Shown: in pieces, positions 1 to 10,302 of the stretch | Numbering within the stretch: the stretch's first letter is position 1 | Layout: each line of letters starts with the position of its first letter | Assembly (NCBI GenBank): GCA_964036045.1 | Contig: OZ038391.1 | Span: 46,410,711-46,474,710, forward strand | Direction: 5' to 3' | Length of the DNA: 64,000 bases | DNA from: Eutreptiella sp. 'Long Island Sound 2002' | Lineage: Eukaryota; Euglenozoa; Euglenophyceae; Eutreptiales; Eutreptiaceae | Position numbers and translations under genes: made by a program | Notes under the pieces: model-generated | Database searches by the model: none | What the model saw: the letters and a program-made list of their open reading frames with translations, nothing else | What the model was told of the DNA's origin: nothing

Positions 1-3000
1 GCCCCCTGCGCAGCCCCACGCTGCGGCCATGCGCGGCCCCACGCGGCGCCCCTGCGCGTCCCCACGCGGCGCCCCTGCGCAGCCCCACGCTGCGCACCTG
101 CGCAGCCCAACGCTGCGCCCGTGTGCAGCCCGATGCTGCATCCATGAGTAGCCCCACGCTGCGCTCCTGCGCAGCCCCATGCTGCGCCCCAGCGCAGCCC
201 CATGCTGCGCCCCTGCGTAGCCTCATGCCACACCCTTGCGGAGCCCCACGCTGCTGCGCCCCTGCGCAGCCCCATGCTGCGTCCCTGCGCAGCCTCATGT
301 TGCACCCTTGCGCAGCCCCACGCTGCTGCGCCCTAGCGCAGCCTCACGCTGCTGCGCCCCTACACAGCCCCACGCCCCATGCCGGACCAAGCGCGACCCC
401 ATGCTGCGCCGATCGGCAGCCCCATGCTGCACCTATCCGCAGCCCCATGCTGCGCCCCTGCGCAGCCCCACGCTGCACCCCTGCGCAGCCCCACGCTGTG
501 CCCCTGCGCAGCCCCATGCCGCGCCCATGCGCAGCCTCTTGCTACGCCCCTGCGCAGCCCCATGCGCCGCCTCACGCCGCGCCCCTGCGCTGCCTCACGC
601 TGCGCCCCTGCACAGCCCCACGCTGCGCCCATGCGCAGCCACACACTGTGCCCCTGCGCAGCCCCATGCACAGCCTCACGCTGCGCCCATGCGCAACCCC
701 ATGCTACGCCTTTGTGCCGCACCACGCTGCGCCACTGCGCAGCCCCACGCTGCGCCCCTGCACAGCGCCATGCTGCACCCCTGCGCAGCCCCGCGCTGTG
801 CCCCTGCACAGCCCCATGCTGCGTCTCTGCGCAGCCTCATGCTGCACCCTTGCGCAGCCCCACACTGCTGCGCCCCTGCGCAGCCCCACGCTGTTGCGCC
901 CCTGCGAAGCCCCACGCCCCGTGCCGCGCCCAAGCGCGACTCCATGCTGCGCCCATCCGCAGCCCCATGCTGCGCCCATCCGCAGCCCCACGCTGCGCCC
1001 CTGCGCAGCCCCATGCTGCGTCCCTGCGCAGCCTCATGCAGCACCCTTGCGCAGCCCCACGCTGCTGTGCCCTAGCGCCGCCCCACGCTGCTGCGCCCCT
1101 GCGCAGCCCCACGCCCCATGCCGCGACAAAGCGCGACCCCACCCTGCGCCCCTGCGCTGCCCCACGCTGCGCCCATGCGCAGCCCGATGCTGCACCCATG
1201 CGCAGCCCCACGCTGCGCACCTGCGTTGCCCCACGCTGCGCCCCTGCGCAGCCCCATGCTGCGCCCCAGCGCAGCCCCATGCTGCGCCCCTGCGCAGCCT
1301 CATGCTGCACCGTTGCGCAGCCCCACGCTGCTGCGCCCCTGCGCAGCCCCACGCTGCGCCCATGCGCGGCCCGGTGCTGCACCAATGCGCAGCCCCACGC
1401 TGCGCACTTGCGTAGCCCCACGCTGCGCCCCTGTGCAGCCCCATGCTGCGCCCCAGCGCAGTCCCATGCTGCTCCCCTGCGCAGCCTCGTGCTGCACCCT
1501 TGCGCAGCCCCACGCTGCTGCGCCCCTGCGCAGTCCCATGCTGCGTCCCTGCCCAGCCTCATGCAGCACCCTTGCGCAGCCCCACGCTGCTGCGCCTCTG
1601 CACAGCCCCACGCCCTGCACCCATGTGCAGCCCCATGCGCAGCCCCGGGCCGCGCCCATGCGCGGCCCAGTGCTGCACCCATGCGCAGCCCGATGCTGCA
1701 CCCATGCGTAGCCCCACGCTGCGCCCCTGCGTAGCCCCATGCTTCGTCCCTGCGCAGCCTCATGCAGCACCCCTGCGCAGCCCCACGCTGCTGCGTCCTA
1801 GCGCAGCCCCACGCTGCTGCGCCCTCGCGCAGCCCCGCGCTTCTGCGCCCTAGCGCAGCCCCACGCTGCTGCGCCCCTGCGCAGCCCCACGCCCCAGCCG
1901 CGACCAAGCGCGACCCCACCCTGCGCCCTTGCACAGCCCCACCCTGCGCCCATGTCCAGCCCCATGCGCACCCCCACGCTGCGCCCATGCGCGGCCCCAC
2001 GCGGCGCCCCAGCGCAGCCCCACGCGGCGCCCCTGCGAGGCCCCACGCTGCGCACCTGCGCAGCCCCACGCTGCGCCCATGCGAAACCCGATGCTGCACC
2101 CATGCGTAGCCCCACGCTGCGCCCCTGCGCAGCCCCATGCTGCGCCCCAGCGCAGCCCCATGCTGCTCCCCTGCGCAGCCTCATGCTGCACCCTTGCGAA
2201 GCCCCACACTGCTGCGCCCCTGCGCAGCCCCATGCTGCGTCCCTGCGCAGCCTCATGCTGCACCCTTGCGCAGCCCCACGATGCTGCGCCCTAGAGCAGC
2301 CCCACGCTGCTGCACCCCTACGCAGCCCCACGCCCAAGGCCGCGACCAAGCGCGACCCCATGCTGCGCCCATCTGCAGCCCCATGCTGTGCCCATCCGCA
2401 GCCCCATGCTGCGCCCCTGCGCAGCCCCATGCTGCACCCCTGCGCAGCCCCACGCTGTGCCCCTGCGCAGCCCCATGCCGCACCCATGTGCAGCCCCGTG
2501 ATACGCCCCTGCGCAGCCCCATGCGCTGCCTCACGCCGTGCCCCTGCGCAGCCCCACGCTGCGCCCCTGCACAGCCCCACGCTGCGCCCATGCGCAGCCA
2601 CACACTGTGCCGCTGCGCAGCCCCATTCACAGACCCAGGCTGCGCCCACGCGCAGCCCCATGCTACGCCTTTGTGCCGCCCCATGCTGCGCCCCTGCGCA
2701 GCCCCACGCTGGGCCCCTGCGCAGCCCCATGCTGCACCCCTGCGCAGCCCCGCGCTGTGCCCCTGCACAGCCCCATGCTGCGTCTCTGCGCAGCCTCATG
2801 CTGCACCCTTGCGCAGCCCCACGCTGCTGCGCCCCTGCGCAGCCCCACGCTGTTGCGCCCCTGCGCAGCCCCACGCCCCATGCCGCGCCCAAGGGCGACC
2901 CAGTGCTGCGCCCACGCAGCCCCATGCTGCGCCCATCCGCAGCCCCAAGCTGCGCCCCTGCGCAGCGCCATGCTGCGCACCAGCGCAGCCCCATGCTGCA

Positions 3001-5530
3001 CCCCTGCGCAGCCCCACGCTGCGCCCCTGCGCAGCCCCATGCCGCGCCCATGCGCAGCCGCAGGCTGCGCCCCTGCGCAGCACAACGCGGCGCCCCAGCA
3101 CAGCCCCAAGCTGCACCCCTGCGCAGCCTCATTTGCAGCCTCAGGCTGCGCCCATGCGCAGCCCCATGATGCGCCCCTGCGCAACCTCATGCTGCGTGCG
3201 TGCGCAGCACCACGCTGCGCCCCTGCGCCACCCCATGCCGCCCCCCTGCGCAGCCCGATGCTGCGCCCATGCACAGCCCCGCGCTGCGCCCCTGCGCGGC
3301 CCCACGCGGCGCCCCTGCGCAGCCCCAGGCTGCGCCCGTGCGCAGCCTGATGCTGCACCCATGCGTAGCCCCACGCTGCGACCCTGCGCAGCCCCATGCT
3401 GTGCCTCAGCGCAGCCCCATGCTGTGCCCCTGCGCAGCCTCTTGCTGCACCCTTGCGCAGCCCCACGCTGCTGCGCCCTAGCGCAGCCCGGCGCTGCTGC
3501 GCTCCGCCGCAGCCCCACGCCCCATGCCGCGACCAAGCGCGACCCCATGCTGCGCCCATCTGCAGCCCCATGCTGCGCCCATCCGCAGCCCCATGCTGCG
3601 CCCCTGCACAGCCCCACGCTGCACCCCTGCGCAGCCCCACGCTGTGCCCCTGCGCAGCCCCATGCCGCCCCCATGCGCAGCCCCGTGCTACGGCCCTGCG
3701 CAGCCCCATGCGCCACCTCACGCCGTGCCCCTGCGCAGCCCCACGCTGCGCCGCTGCACAGCCCCACGCTGCGCCCATGCGCAGCCACACACTGTGCCCC
3801 TGCGCAGCCCCATTCTCAGCCTCATGCTGCACCCATGCGCAGCTGCATGCTACGCCTTTCTGCCGCCCCATGCTGCGCCCCTGCGCAGCCCCACGCTGCG
3901 CCTGTGCGCAGCCCCACGCTGCGCCCCTGCGCAGCCCCATGCTGCACCCCTGCGCAGCCCCGTGTTGTGCCCCTGCACAGCCCCATGCTGCGTCTCTGCG
4001 CAGCCTCATGCTGCACCCTTGCGCAGCTCCACGCTGCTGCGCCCCTGCGCAGCCCCACGCTGTGGCGCCCCTGCGAAGCCCCACGCCCCATGCCGCGCCC
4101 AAGCGCGACGCCATGCTGCGCCCATACGCAGCCCCATGTTGCGCACATCCGCAGCCACATGCCAGGCCCCTGCGCAGCGCCATGCTGCGCACCAGCGCAG
4201 CCCCATGCTGCACCCCTGCGCAGCCCCACGCGGTGCCCCAGCACGGCCCCAAGCTGCAGACCCTGCGCAGCCTCATTTGCAGCCTCACGCTGCGCCCCTG
4301 CGCAGCCCCATGATGCCCTCCTGCGCAACCTCATGCTGCGCCCGACGCAGCACCACGCTGCACCCCTGCGCAACCCCATGCCGCGCCTCTGCGCAGCCCC
4401 ATGCTGCGCCCATGCATAGCCCCGCGCTGTGCCCCTGCGCAGCCCCATGCTGCGTCCCTGCGCAGCCCCACGCTGCTGCGCCCCTGTGCAGCCCCACGCT
4501 GCTGCGCTCCGGCGCAGCCCCACGCTGCTGCGCCCCTGTGCAGCCCCATGCTGCTGCACACGTGCGCAGCCCCATGCTGCGCCCCTGCGAAGCCCCATGC
4601 TGCGCCCATGCGCAGCCCCGCGCTGTGCCCCTGCGCAGCCCCAGGCTGCGTCCCTGCGCAGCCTCATGCTGTGCCCCTGCGCAGCCCCACGCTGCTGCAC
4701 CCCTGCGCAGCCCCACGCTGCTGCGCTCCTGCGCAGCCCCACGCTCCTGCGCCCCTGTGCAGCCCCATGCTGCTGCACCCCTGCGCAGCCCCATTCTTCG
4801 CCCTTGCGCAGCCCTATGCTGCGCCCATGCGGAGCCACGCACTGTGCCCCTGCGCAGCCTCATGCTGCGTCCCTGCGTAGCCTCATGCTGCGCCCCTGCG
4901 TAGCCCCACGCTACTGCGCCCCTGCGCAGCCCCACGCTACTGCCCCCCCACGCAGCCCCATGCACAGCCCCACGCTGTGCCCCTGCGTAGCCCCACGCTG
5001 CACCCCTGCGCATCCCCAGGCTGCGCTGGTGCGCAGCCCCACGCTGTGCCCCTCCGCAGCCCCACGCAGCGCCCCAGCGCAGTGCCATGCTGCGCCCGCG
5101 CCCCTGGGCAGCACCATGCTGCGCCCCTGCGCAGCCCCACGCTGCGCCCATGCGCATTTCCACACTACGCCCCAGAGCAATCCCACGCTGTGCCCTGGGC
5201 AGCCCCACGCAGCGCACCAGCTGAGCCCCACGCTGCGCTCTGGCGCTGCCGCTTGCTGCGCTCCAGCGCAGCTTTATACCGCGCCTCTTGCACAGCCCCA
5301 CGCTCTGCCCCAGCGCAATCCCACGCTGCGCCCCTTGCGCAGCTGCTGCGCCCACTACAGCTCCAGGCAGCACCCCCGTGCAGCTCCACGCTGCGCCTCC
5401 TGCGCAGCCGCATGCTGCACCCTTGCCCCGGGCCTCGCAGCGCCCCAGCGCAGTCCCATACTGCGCCCCTGTGTGACAGCCTTGCCCACGGCGCCCTGGG
5501 CATCCTGCACAGCCCCCGAACCAGCGGAGC
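1..5530. repeat. 23-bp GC-rich tandem satellite with higher-order structure
   Basis: Degenerate tandem copies of a 23-bp unit (core GCGCCCCTGCGCAGCCCCAC, then GCT) fill this stretch, with occasional 3-nt GCT expansions. Because 23 is not a multiple of 3 and stops are rare, long open frames exist in almost every frame; they are repeat artefacts. A distinct variant unit carrying CCGCGACCAAGCGCGACCCC recurs near 379, 918, 1112, 1893, 2335, 2878, 3524 and 4088, so longer blocks were duplicated as well. The array becomes irregular after about 4.9 kb. No gene was seen. Confidence 0.95.
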
Positions 5531-5710
5531 CCCCCCCCTCCCCACCCTGAAACTACGGCAGGTGTCAGCCACGGGTGGCGCAGGGTGCAGGCATGGGTCG
5601 CCCGCTTCGACCCACCCTGGCGGGACCGAGTAATCTGCCGCGTGGTGGTTGGGAGTCCCTTATTTTCAGGGACCCCTTCCGGCTGTGTCGGAGCCTAGGG
5701 CGGGTCAACA
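5531..5710. other. Short unique segment between satellite and N1 tail
   Basis: No repeat unit and no convincing open frame. It lies immediately outside the proposed 3' end of N1, so it may represent the pre-insertion locus. Confidence 0.4.
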
Positions 5711-5731
5711 GGATACCAGATACCAGATACC
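5711..5731 (-). repeat. 7-nt microsatellite tail of retrotransposon N1
   Basis: Three tandem copies of a 7-mer (GATACCA on the plus strand, GGTATCT family on the minus strand) lie downstream of all minus-strand retroelement ORFs. Short tandem tails of this kind terminate many non-LTR retrotransposons, so I read this as the N1 3' end. Confidence 0.5.
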
Positions 5732-6035
5732 TTCGGGCGCTAGGCCGCCGCGCGGGTCCTCGCCCCCGGCCCCCCCGCTCCGCTCGCTGCCGCCGCCTCA
5801 CCGCGTGGTGCCGGTGGGGGGGGGGGGGGGGGTCGGCGGGTGCTGGGGGTGGCGGTTTGAGTCAGTGGTTAGCGGTTAGCGGTCTGCGGGGCAGTGGGGT
5901 CCCCCCCTCGCTTGTTGGCCCCGCCCTCTCCCCTACTGGAGGCGTCGCGCGCCCCCATACGGCGGGGGGGTGGGGTTACGCTCTGGGTCGGGGGGCCCGG
6001 TCCTGCCGGGGGGGGGGTCCCGCGTCACTGGTCCT
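5732..6035 (-). other. Probable 3' noncoding part of N1
   Basis: GC-rich sequence with G runs between the last minus-strand ORF and the microsatellite tail. No coding signal was seen. Confidence 0.35.
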
Positions 6036-8042
6036 TCACCACCCCCTTATGCCCATCGCCTGGGACCATCGCCGCCGGGCGCGGCCGTCACCTGCGCCGC
6101 CGCTTGTGTGGGGGCTGGGGCTGCGGCGGCGGTGGGTTCCGTCGGCGGTACCGCCAGTGGGTGAGGGCGATGCGCAGGGCCCGGGGGAGCCAAGTGTTGG
6201 CCTCGCGTCCGTGATGCGGAGCACCGCCCCCCCCTCCAGGAAAGCCGGCAACGTCGGCTCCCTGTCGGGCCTCCCCGCCCGAATCACGGTCTGGAGGACC
6301 CTCTCGTGGTTGTCCTGGGGCGCCCATCCCCTCGGGTGCACCTGCCGGTTCCCCCCGTTCCTCCAGAGGAGCACGGCATCGAAGGGCCGGTTCCTCATCA
6401 CCCTGTTGGTCCTCGAGGAGGCCCGGCTCAGCCACCCATACACCTCCATCACCAGGGGGAGGACCTCGCCCCCCAGGGGGTCCGGGACGGCGTCCCAGTC
6501 CCGGTCCCAGGGCCGGGCTGCCTCTGCCCCCCGCGCCAGCTCCGCCTGCAGCCCCTGTGCCTGCGGCACCGGTGCCGCGCCCTGCCCCCTCGCCGCCGGT
6601 GCAGCGGCCATCCGCGCCGGCTCGGCCCTCGGCTCTGGTGCCGCGGGGGGGGCTGGCCGATGCGGGGGTCGGGGGGGTTGGGGGGGGATGAGGTCCCCCG
6701 CGTCGGGGTAGATGTTGTAGAGGTGGGCGTGGTGGTGGTGGTGGTGGTGGGTGTGGTGCGCCGGCATTTGATGGTTACCGGGGGAGATGCACCGCACCGG
6801 CTGGATGTCCGGCTGCGGGGGCGCCCCGCTCCCCGTCCCCCTCTCTGCACCCTGCCCTCCCCCCGCGGCTCCCGCGCCCCGCCCTACCTGTCCCCGGGGG
6901 CCTACGTCGCCCTTCCCCCCCTTGCCCTTGGGCCCCTTCCTGGCCCCGAAACCTTTGCCCTCCTGCCCACGTCGCGGGTCCCGTCCTCTGTCACGCGCGT
7001 CCTTGCCCGCGCCGCCGGCGCCCGTATCCTTCCCGCGTCCTTGCCCATGTTCTTGGCTGTGCCCCCGTTTGCCGACCGCACTTCGCTCCGCCCCATGCGC
7101 TCCGTGGCCGCCGGCTTTGGCGCCCTGCTCGCGTCCCTGCGTCCGTCCCCGGGTGCTGCCGCCCGCGCCCGTGTCCTTCCCGTGTCCTCGCCCTTTCCCT
7201 GTGCCGTGTCCCGCGTCGCGTCGTCCGCTGCTCGTGCTCTGCCCCCCTCCTCTGCCGCTGGCCTTGGCGCCTTGCCTGTGCCCTTTCCCTCGCTCCTTGC
7301 CGCGTGCGCCCAGGCCTATCCCCTGCGTTCGTCCTTGGGCGCTCCCCCTGTCGCCTCCCCTCCCTCGCTCGGCGCTCCAGTGGCCGGTACCCTGCCCCGC
7401 CCGCGCGCCAGGCGTCGTGCTGCCGCTGCAGCTGCGGCAGCGTGATGCCCGGCGGCGTAAGTTCGGGCGCCGGGGGCGGACGGGCCGCCGCCGCCCCTCA
7501 GGGAGGGCGGCCTTGGGGGGGTACAGCTTGGGGGGGCTGGTGTGGGTGTGGCTGGAGTTGGTGTGGGCGCGGTACTTCGCGCCCGCCCTGCCCCCCGCTG
7601 CGGCTGCGGCGGCCTCCGGCGAGGCGCTCGGGGCCCGCGCCGGGGCCGCTCCCTGCGCCGGCGTCGTGCCGGGGGCCGCGGCGTAATCGGTCGGGGCCGT
7701 GGCGCGGCTTGCCGGGACTGCGGTCTCAGCTCCCTGTGCGCCCGGGGCCCCCTCCGGGGGCGGGGCGGCAGGGTTTGCGGCCTGGGCGGCGGGAGCGGTC
7801 TCCTCGGTCGGCGCAGGCTCCTGGGCCGACGGCTCGGGGTCGGCGGGGGCCGCCCGGGGCTGCCCGGCTGGCGGCCCGACTGGCATCACTGCCTCCGCCG
7901 GCCGCCGCTCCTCGCGCTCTGCAAGGGTCTCCCCCGCGCATCCCGGGGAAACGGGGGAGCGGGAGCGGGACTGGCGGTGGTGGCGGTCGTCCCGCTGGGG
8001 GGAGCCATCGGAGTCCGACTTCACTGTTATCCTGGTAGGCAT
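6036..8042 (-). CDS. Unrecognised low-complexity ORF, 3' part of N1
   Basis: An open frame of about 668 codons if started at the Met at 8042 (MPTRITVKSDSDG...); the frame stays open upstream to 8249. Visible parts, in order, are a Ser/Arg/His-rich start, an Ala/Pro-rich stretch, a long Gly/Lys/Arg/Gln-rich low-complexity block, a His run (about 6746-6765) and a more ordinary C-terminal 150 residues rich in W, R and E. It lies downstream of the RNase H region on the same strand, so it is either an extra 3' ORF of N1 or part of another element abutting it. Basic low-complexity composition suggests nucleic-acid binding, but I recognise no domain. Confidence 0.35.
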   Translation of the reverse strand: MPTRITVKSDSDGSPQRDDRHHRQSRSRSPVSPGCAGETLAEREERRPAEAVMPVGPPAGQPRAAPADPEPSAQEPAPTEETAPAAQAANPAAPPPEGAPGAQGAETAVPASRATAPTDYAAAPGTTPAQGAAPARAPSASPEAAAAAAGGRAGAKYRAHTNSSHTHTSPPKLYPPKAALPEGRRRPVRPRRPNLRRRASRCRSCSGSTTPGARAGQGTGHWSAERGRGGDRGSAQGRTQGIGLGARGKERGKGHRQGAKASGRGGGQSTSSGRRDAGHGTGKGRGHGKDTGAGGSTRGRTQGREQGAKAGGHGAHGAERSAVGKRGHSQEHGQGRGKDTGAGGAGKDARDRGRDPRRGQEGKGFGARKGPKGKGGKGDVGPRGQVGRGAGAAGGGQGAERGTGSGAPPQPDIQPVRCISPGNHQMPAHHTHHHHHHHAHLYNIYPDAGDLIPPQPPRPPHRPAPPAAPEPRAEPARMAAAPAARGQGAAPVPQAQGLQAELARGAEAARPWDRDWDAVPDPLGGEVLPLVMEVYGWLSRASSRTNRVMRNRPFDAVLLWRNGGNRQVHPRGWAPQDNHERVLQTVIRAGRPDREPTLPAFLEGGAVLRITDARPTLGSPGPCASPSPTGGTADGTHRRRSPSPHTSGGAGDGRARRRWSQAMGIRGW

Positions 8043-8189
8043 GCGTGGCGGCAGGTGTGTCCGCTCCACTACCTCCCAGTGCATGAGTTGTGCGCCGTGG
8101 GCAGTGCTGTGCAGTGCTGCGCGGGGTGGAGGGGGGGAGGGGAGGGGGGGCCCGCGGTGGTGTTGATCCCCTGCCGGCAGGGGCCGGTG

Positions 8190-9318
8190 GTCATCCATCA
8201 GCACTGGGGCGGGAGGCGGGTGAGCCACGCGGCCCACACCTCGCGCCACAGCTCCCAGTCTGGGGCAGGGCTCAGGGCCCTAAGCCCCCGGGGGTCGTCG
8301 GATGACGCCAGGGGGAGCCGCACTAGGTGGACCCCCGTAACAGTGGTGACCTGCTGTGTTCGCAGGAAGGCGTGCACCCCTCTCCTGCGCCGCGGGCACC
8401 GGGAGGGGGGGGCGGGGCAGGCACGCTGACCCGTAGAGGTGGGTGGGGGTGATCCCTAGGACCCGCTCTGGGTCCCCGCGGGCCGTGACGACGAGGAGGA
8501 GCAGGGGGGTGCCCGGGCGCTCTTGCCAGAGGACCTGCCCCCTGTGGTGGGCACCCCTGGTCCTGGAGAGGGGGGGGGGCTAGGTGCGGGCTGGCGGAGC
8601 CGCGGGGTGCGTGCGTCGCCGGTGGGAGGGCGGGGCACCGGGTGGGCTCCCTGGGGATTGCCTCGCACATGACGGCGTACGGGGGGGTCGGCCTGGTGCC
8701 GTTGTACACCGGGTTGATCGGGCGGGGGCGGGTGGGCGCCTCGCCCGCGCCTTCGACGAATACCGTGATTTCGCCAACTTCCAACTCCTCGTCCGGCGGA
8801 TGTAGAAGGTGGAGTGCCGCATCCAGTTCGGACACCCCTCTCGGGTACGTGGCCCGCGCCTGGTTCAGGTACGGGGCCGCGTCCCCGTGGCAGCGCGTCC
8901 TCAGGGCGTGCAGCAGGGCTGGTGCGCTGCTGTGGGAGGACGTGTCCGACCCTGCGCCGGTCAGCCGTAGGGTGTCCCCCATGGACAGGGGCCGGCCTGA
9001 CTGGTCGGACGTGCGCCACTCTATCCAGTGCCCGCAGAGGGTTGCCTCGGGGCTTATGAGCCCTGACTGGACCGCGTTCACGATCCGGTGCATCGCCGGG
9101 AGCAGCGTAGGGGCCCCCGCCCCGTTCAGGGCGCGGACGGCCGGGAGGGCGGCCTCGCTGAGGAAAGTCCTCGCGCTGCCCGTCGGGTCGTGCTGGGCGG
9201 CAGCGTGCGCCTCGTGCGCCTCCACCACCGCTTCCGCCACCAGGCCCCGGACGGCCGCCTCGTGCGCTCGGCGGCGGGCACTGGTGTCCTCCGGCCCTTC
9301 CCCCCTTCGGCGAGGCAT
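8190..9318 (-). pseudogene. Unrecognised retroelement ORF with one frameshift
   Basis: Opens with Met at 9318 (MPRRRGEG...) and reads an Ala/His/Glu-rich helical N-terminus, then a globular-looking segment and a Pro-rich stretch. Near 8.35 kb the plausible frame changes: the next good stretch (a TTVTGVHLVRLPLASSDD... type sequence ending about 8190) is in another frame, which I take as a frameshift. It starts about 40 nt after the stop of the upstream ORF (10302-9358) on the same strand. Family unknown. Confidence 0.35.
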
Positions 9319-9357
9319 GGTGCTGCGGGCTCTGCAACGCGCGGCGATGGGCGGAGG

Positions 9358-10302
9358 TCAGGGCGCGAACACGTGCGAGAGGTGCGCGACGGACGTGGGG
9401 TCCTGCAGGTGCACGTGGATCCACGGGAGGGCGGCGCCCGCGGGGCCCGCGTGGCCGTGTGAGAGGGTGTACGCGCCCCCGATGTGCCGCTGCAACGCCT
9501 TCTCTTCCGTGTGTCTGCACGGGCCCGCGGGTGGTTCGGGCCAGGGGCATGCGGCCACCTGGGAGCATCGCGCGCACCTGTTGGCGCCCATCGGCGCCGC
9601 GGAGGATACCGTGTCGCACTCCCCGCAGAGGTGGCAGGTGTGTGGGAGGTGGGAGGCTGGCGACCAGGGGCCGAGACGGCGGAGCCAGAGGTCGTTTCGC
9701 CTTTGGCGAAGGGGGTCCCGGAGCTCTAGCAGGCGGGCGCGAACGCCGTGCTGGTAGTCCCTGCCGAGCGTCTTCTGCCGGACCTCCTGCCACGTGTCGT
9801 CGGGGAGGATCCCGTGGTCGTGGATGGCGGCGATGAGGTCATCCCACGCCGTGCAGGTGTGCCCCCTGGGGGGGCGTGCCATATACGTGTGGTGCCCGGT
9901 GAGGTGGGGCACCAGAGCGCCCCACTGGCATCCGTCCGCAGCGCCCCGACGGAGCAGGGCCAGTAGGTTGCCGTCCGTGATCGCCTCCCACTCTACCCTC
10001 AATCCTTCGCAGGTGTCCAGCTCCCGGCGTAGCGCGGCCGCAAGGTCAGTGGGGATCATGAGGAGCAGGGGCCCCGGAGTGTCGCCCAGCCGGAACAGGG
10101 CGTCGTCGTACACAGGCCCCCCACTTTTGAAGTGCGCCACGGTGAGCCGGGCGGCCTCGCTTTCCGGGGGGAGCCACCGGACGGTGGCCGCGTCGCGTTC
10201 CCATGCGTGTATCTCCGTGGCTCGGAGCACGTTGGCGGCGCGGAGAACGAGGCGGGGGGGGGGGGGGGCTCTCAGATGAGCGAGGACACGTCCCCACTCC
10301 AC
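9358..10302 (-). CDS. N1 3' ORF with Cys/His cluster
   Basis: A 314-codon frame on the minus strand immediately downstream of the RNase H/zinc-finger region of N1 copy A. Residues about 225-265 hold a dense Cys/His cluster (CHLCGEC, then CARC, then a later C and H) that looks like a zinc-binding module. The N-terminal part shares sequence with the end of the duplicated block, because the 10213/16302 duplication boundary falls inside it. It is probably a late portion of the N1 polyprotein or a separate ORF; function unknown. No start is favoured over Met at 10302. Confidence 0.4.
   Translation of the reverse strand: MEWGRVLAHLRAPPPPRLVLRAANVLRATEIHAWERDAATVRWLPPESEAARLTVAHFKSGGPVYDDALFRLGDTPGPLLLMIPTDLAAALRRELDTCEGLRVEWEAITDGNLLALLRRGAADGCQWGALVPHLTGHHTYMARPPRGHTCTAWDDLIAAIHDHGILPDDTWQEVRQKTLGRDYQHGVRARLLELRDPLRQRRNDLWLRRLGPWSPASHLPHTCHLCGECDTVSSAAPMGANRCARCSQVAACPWPEPPAGPCRHTEEKALQRHIGGAYTLSHGHAGPAGAALPWIHVHLQDPTSVAHLSHVFAP

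Noticed and set aside
123-4419. Many long ORFs (up to 760 codons) in the first 5 kb, both strands
   Set aside because: All are readings of the 23-bp repeat; overlapping frames on both strands are equally open and give the same low-complexity Cys/Pro/His or Gly/Arg peptides.
8641-9757. 371-codon plus-strand ORF
   Set aside because: Antisense shadow of the minus-strand N1 ORFs, which have better composition and consistent order.
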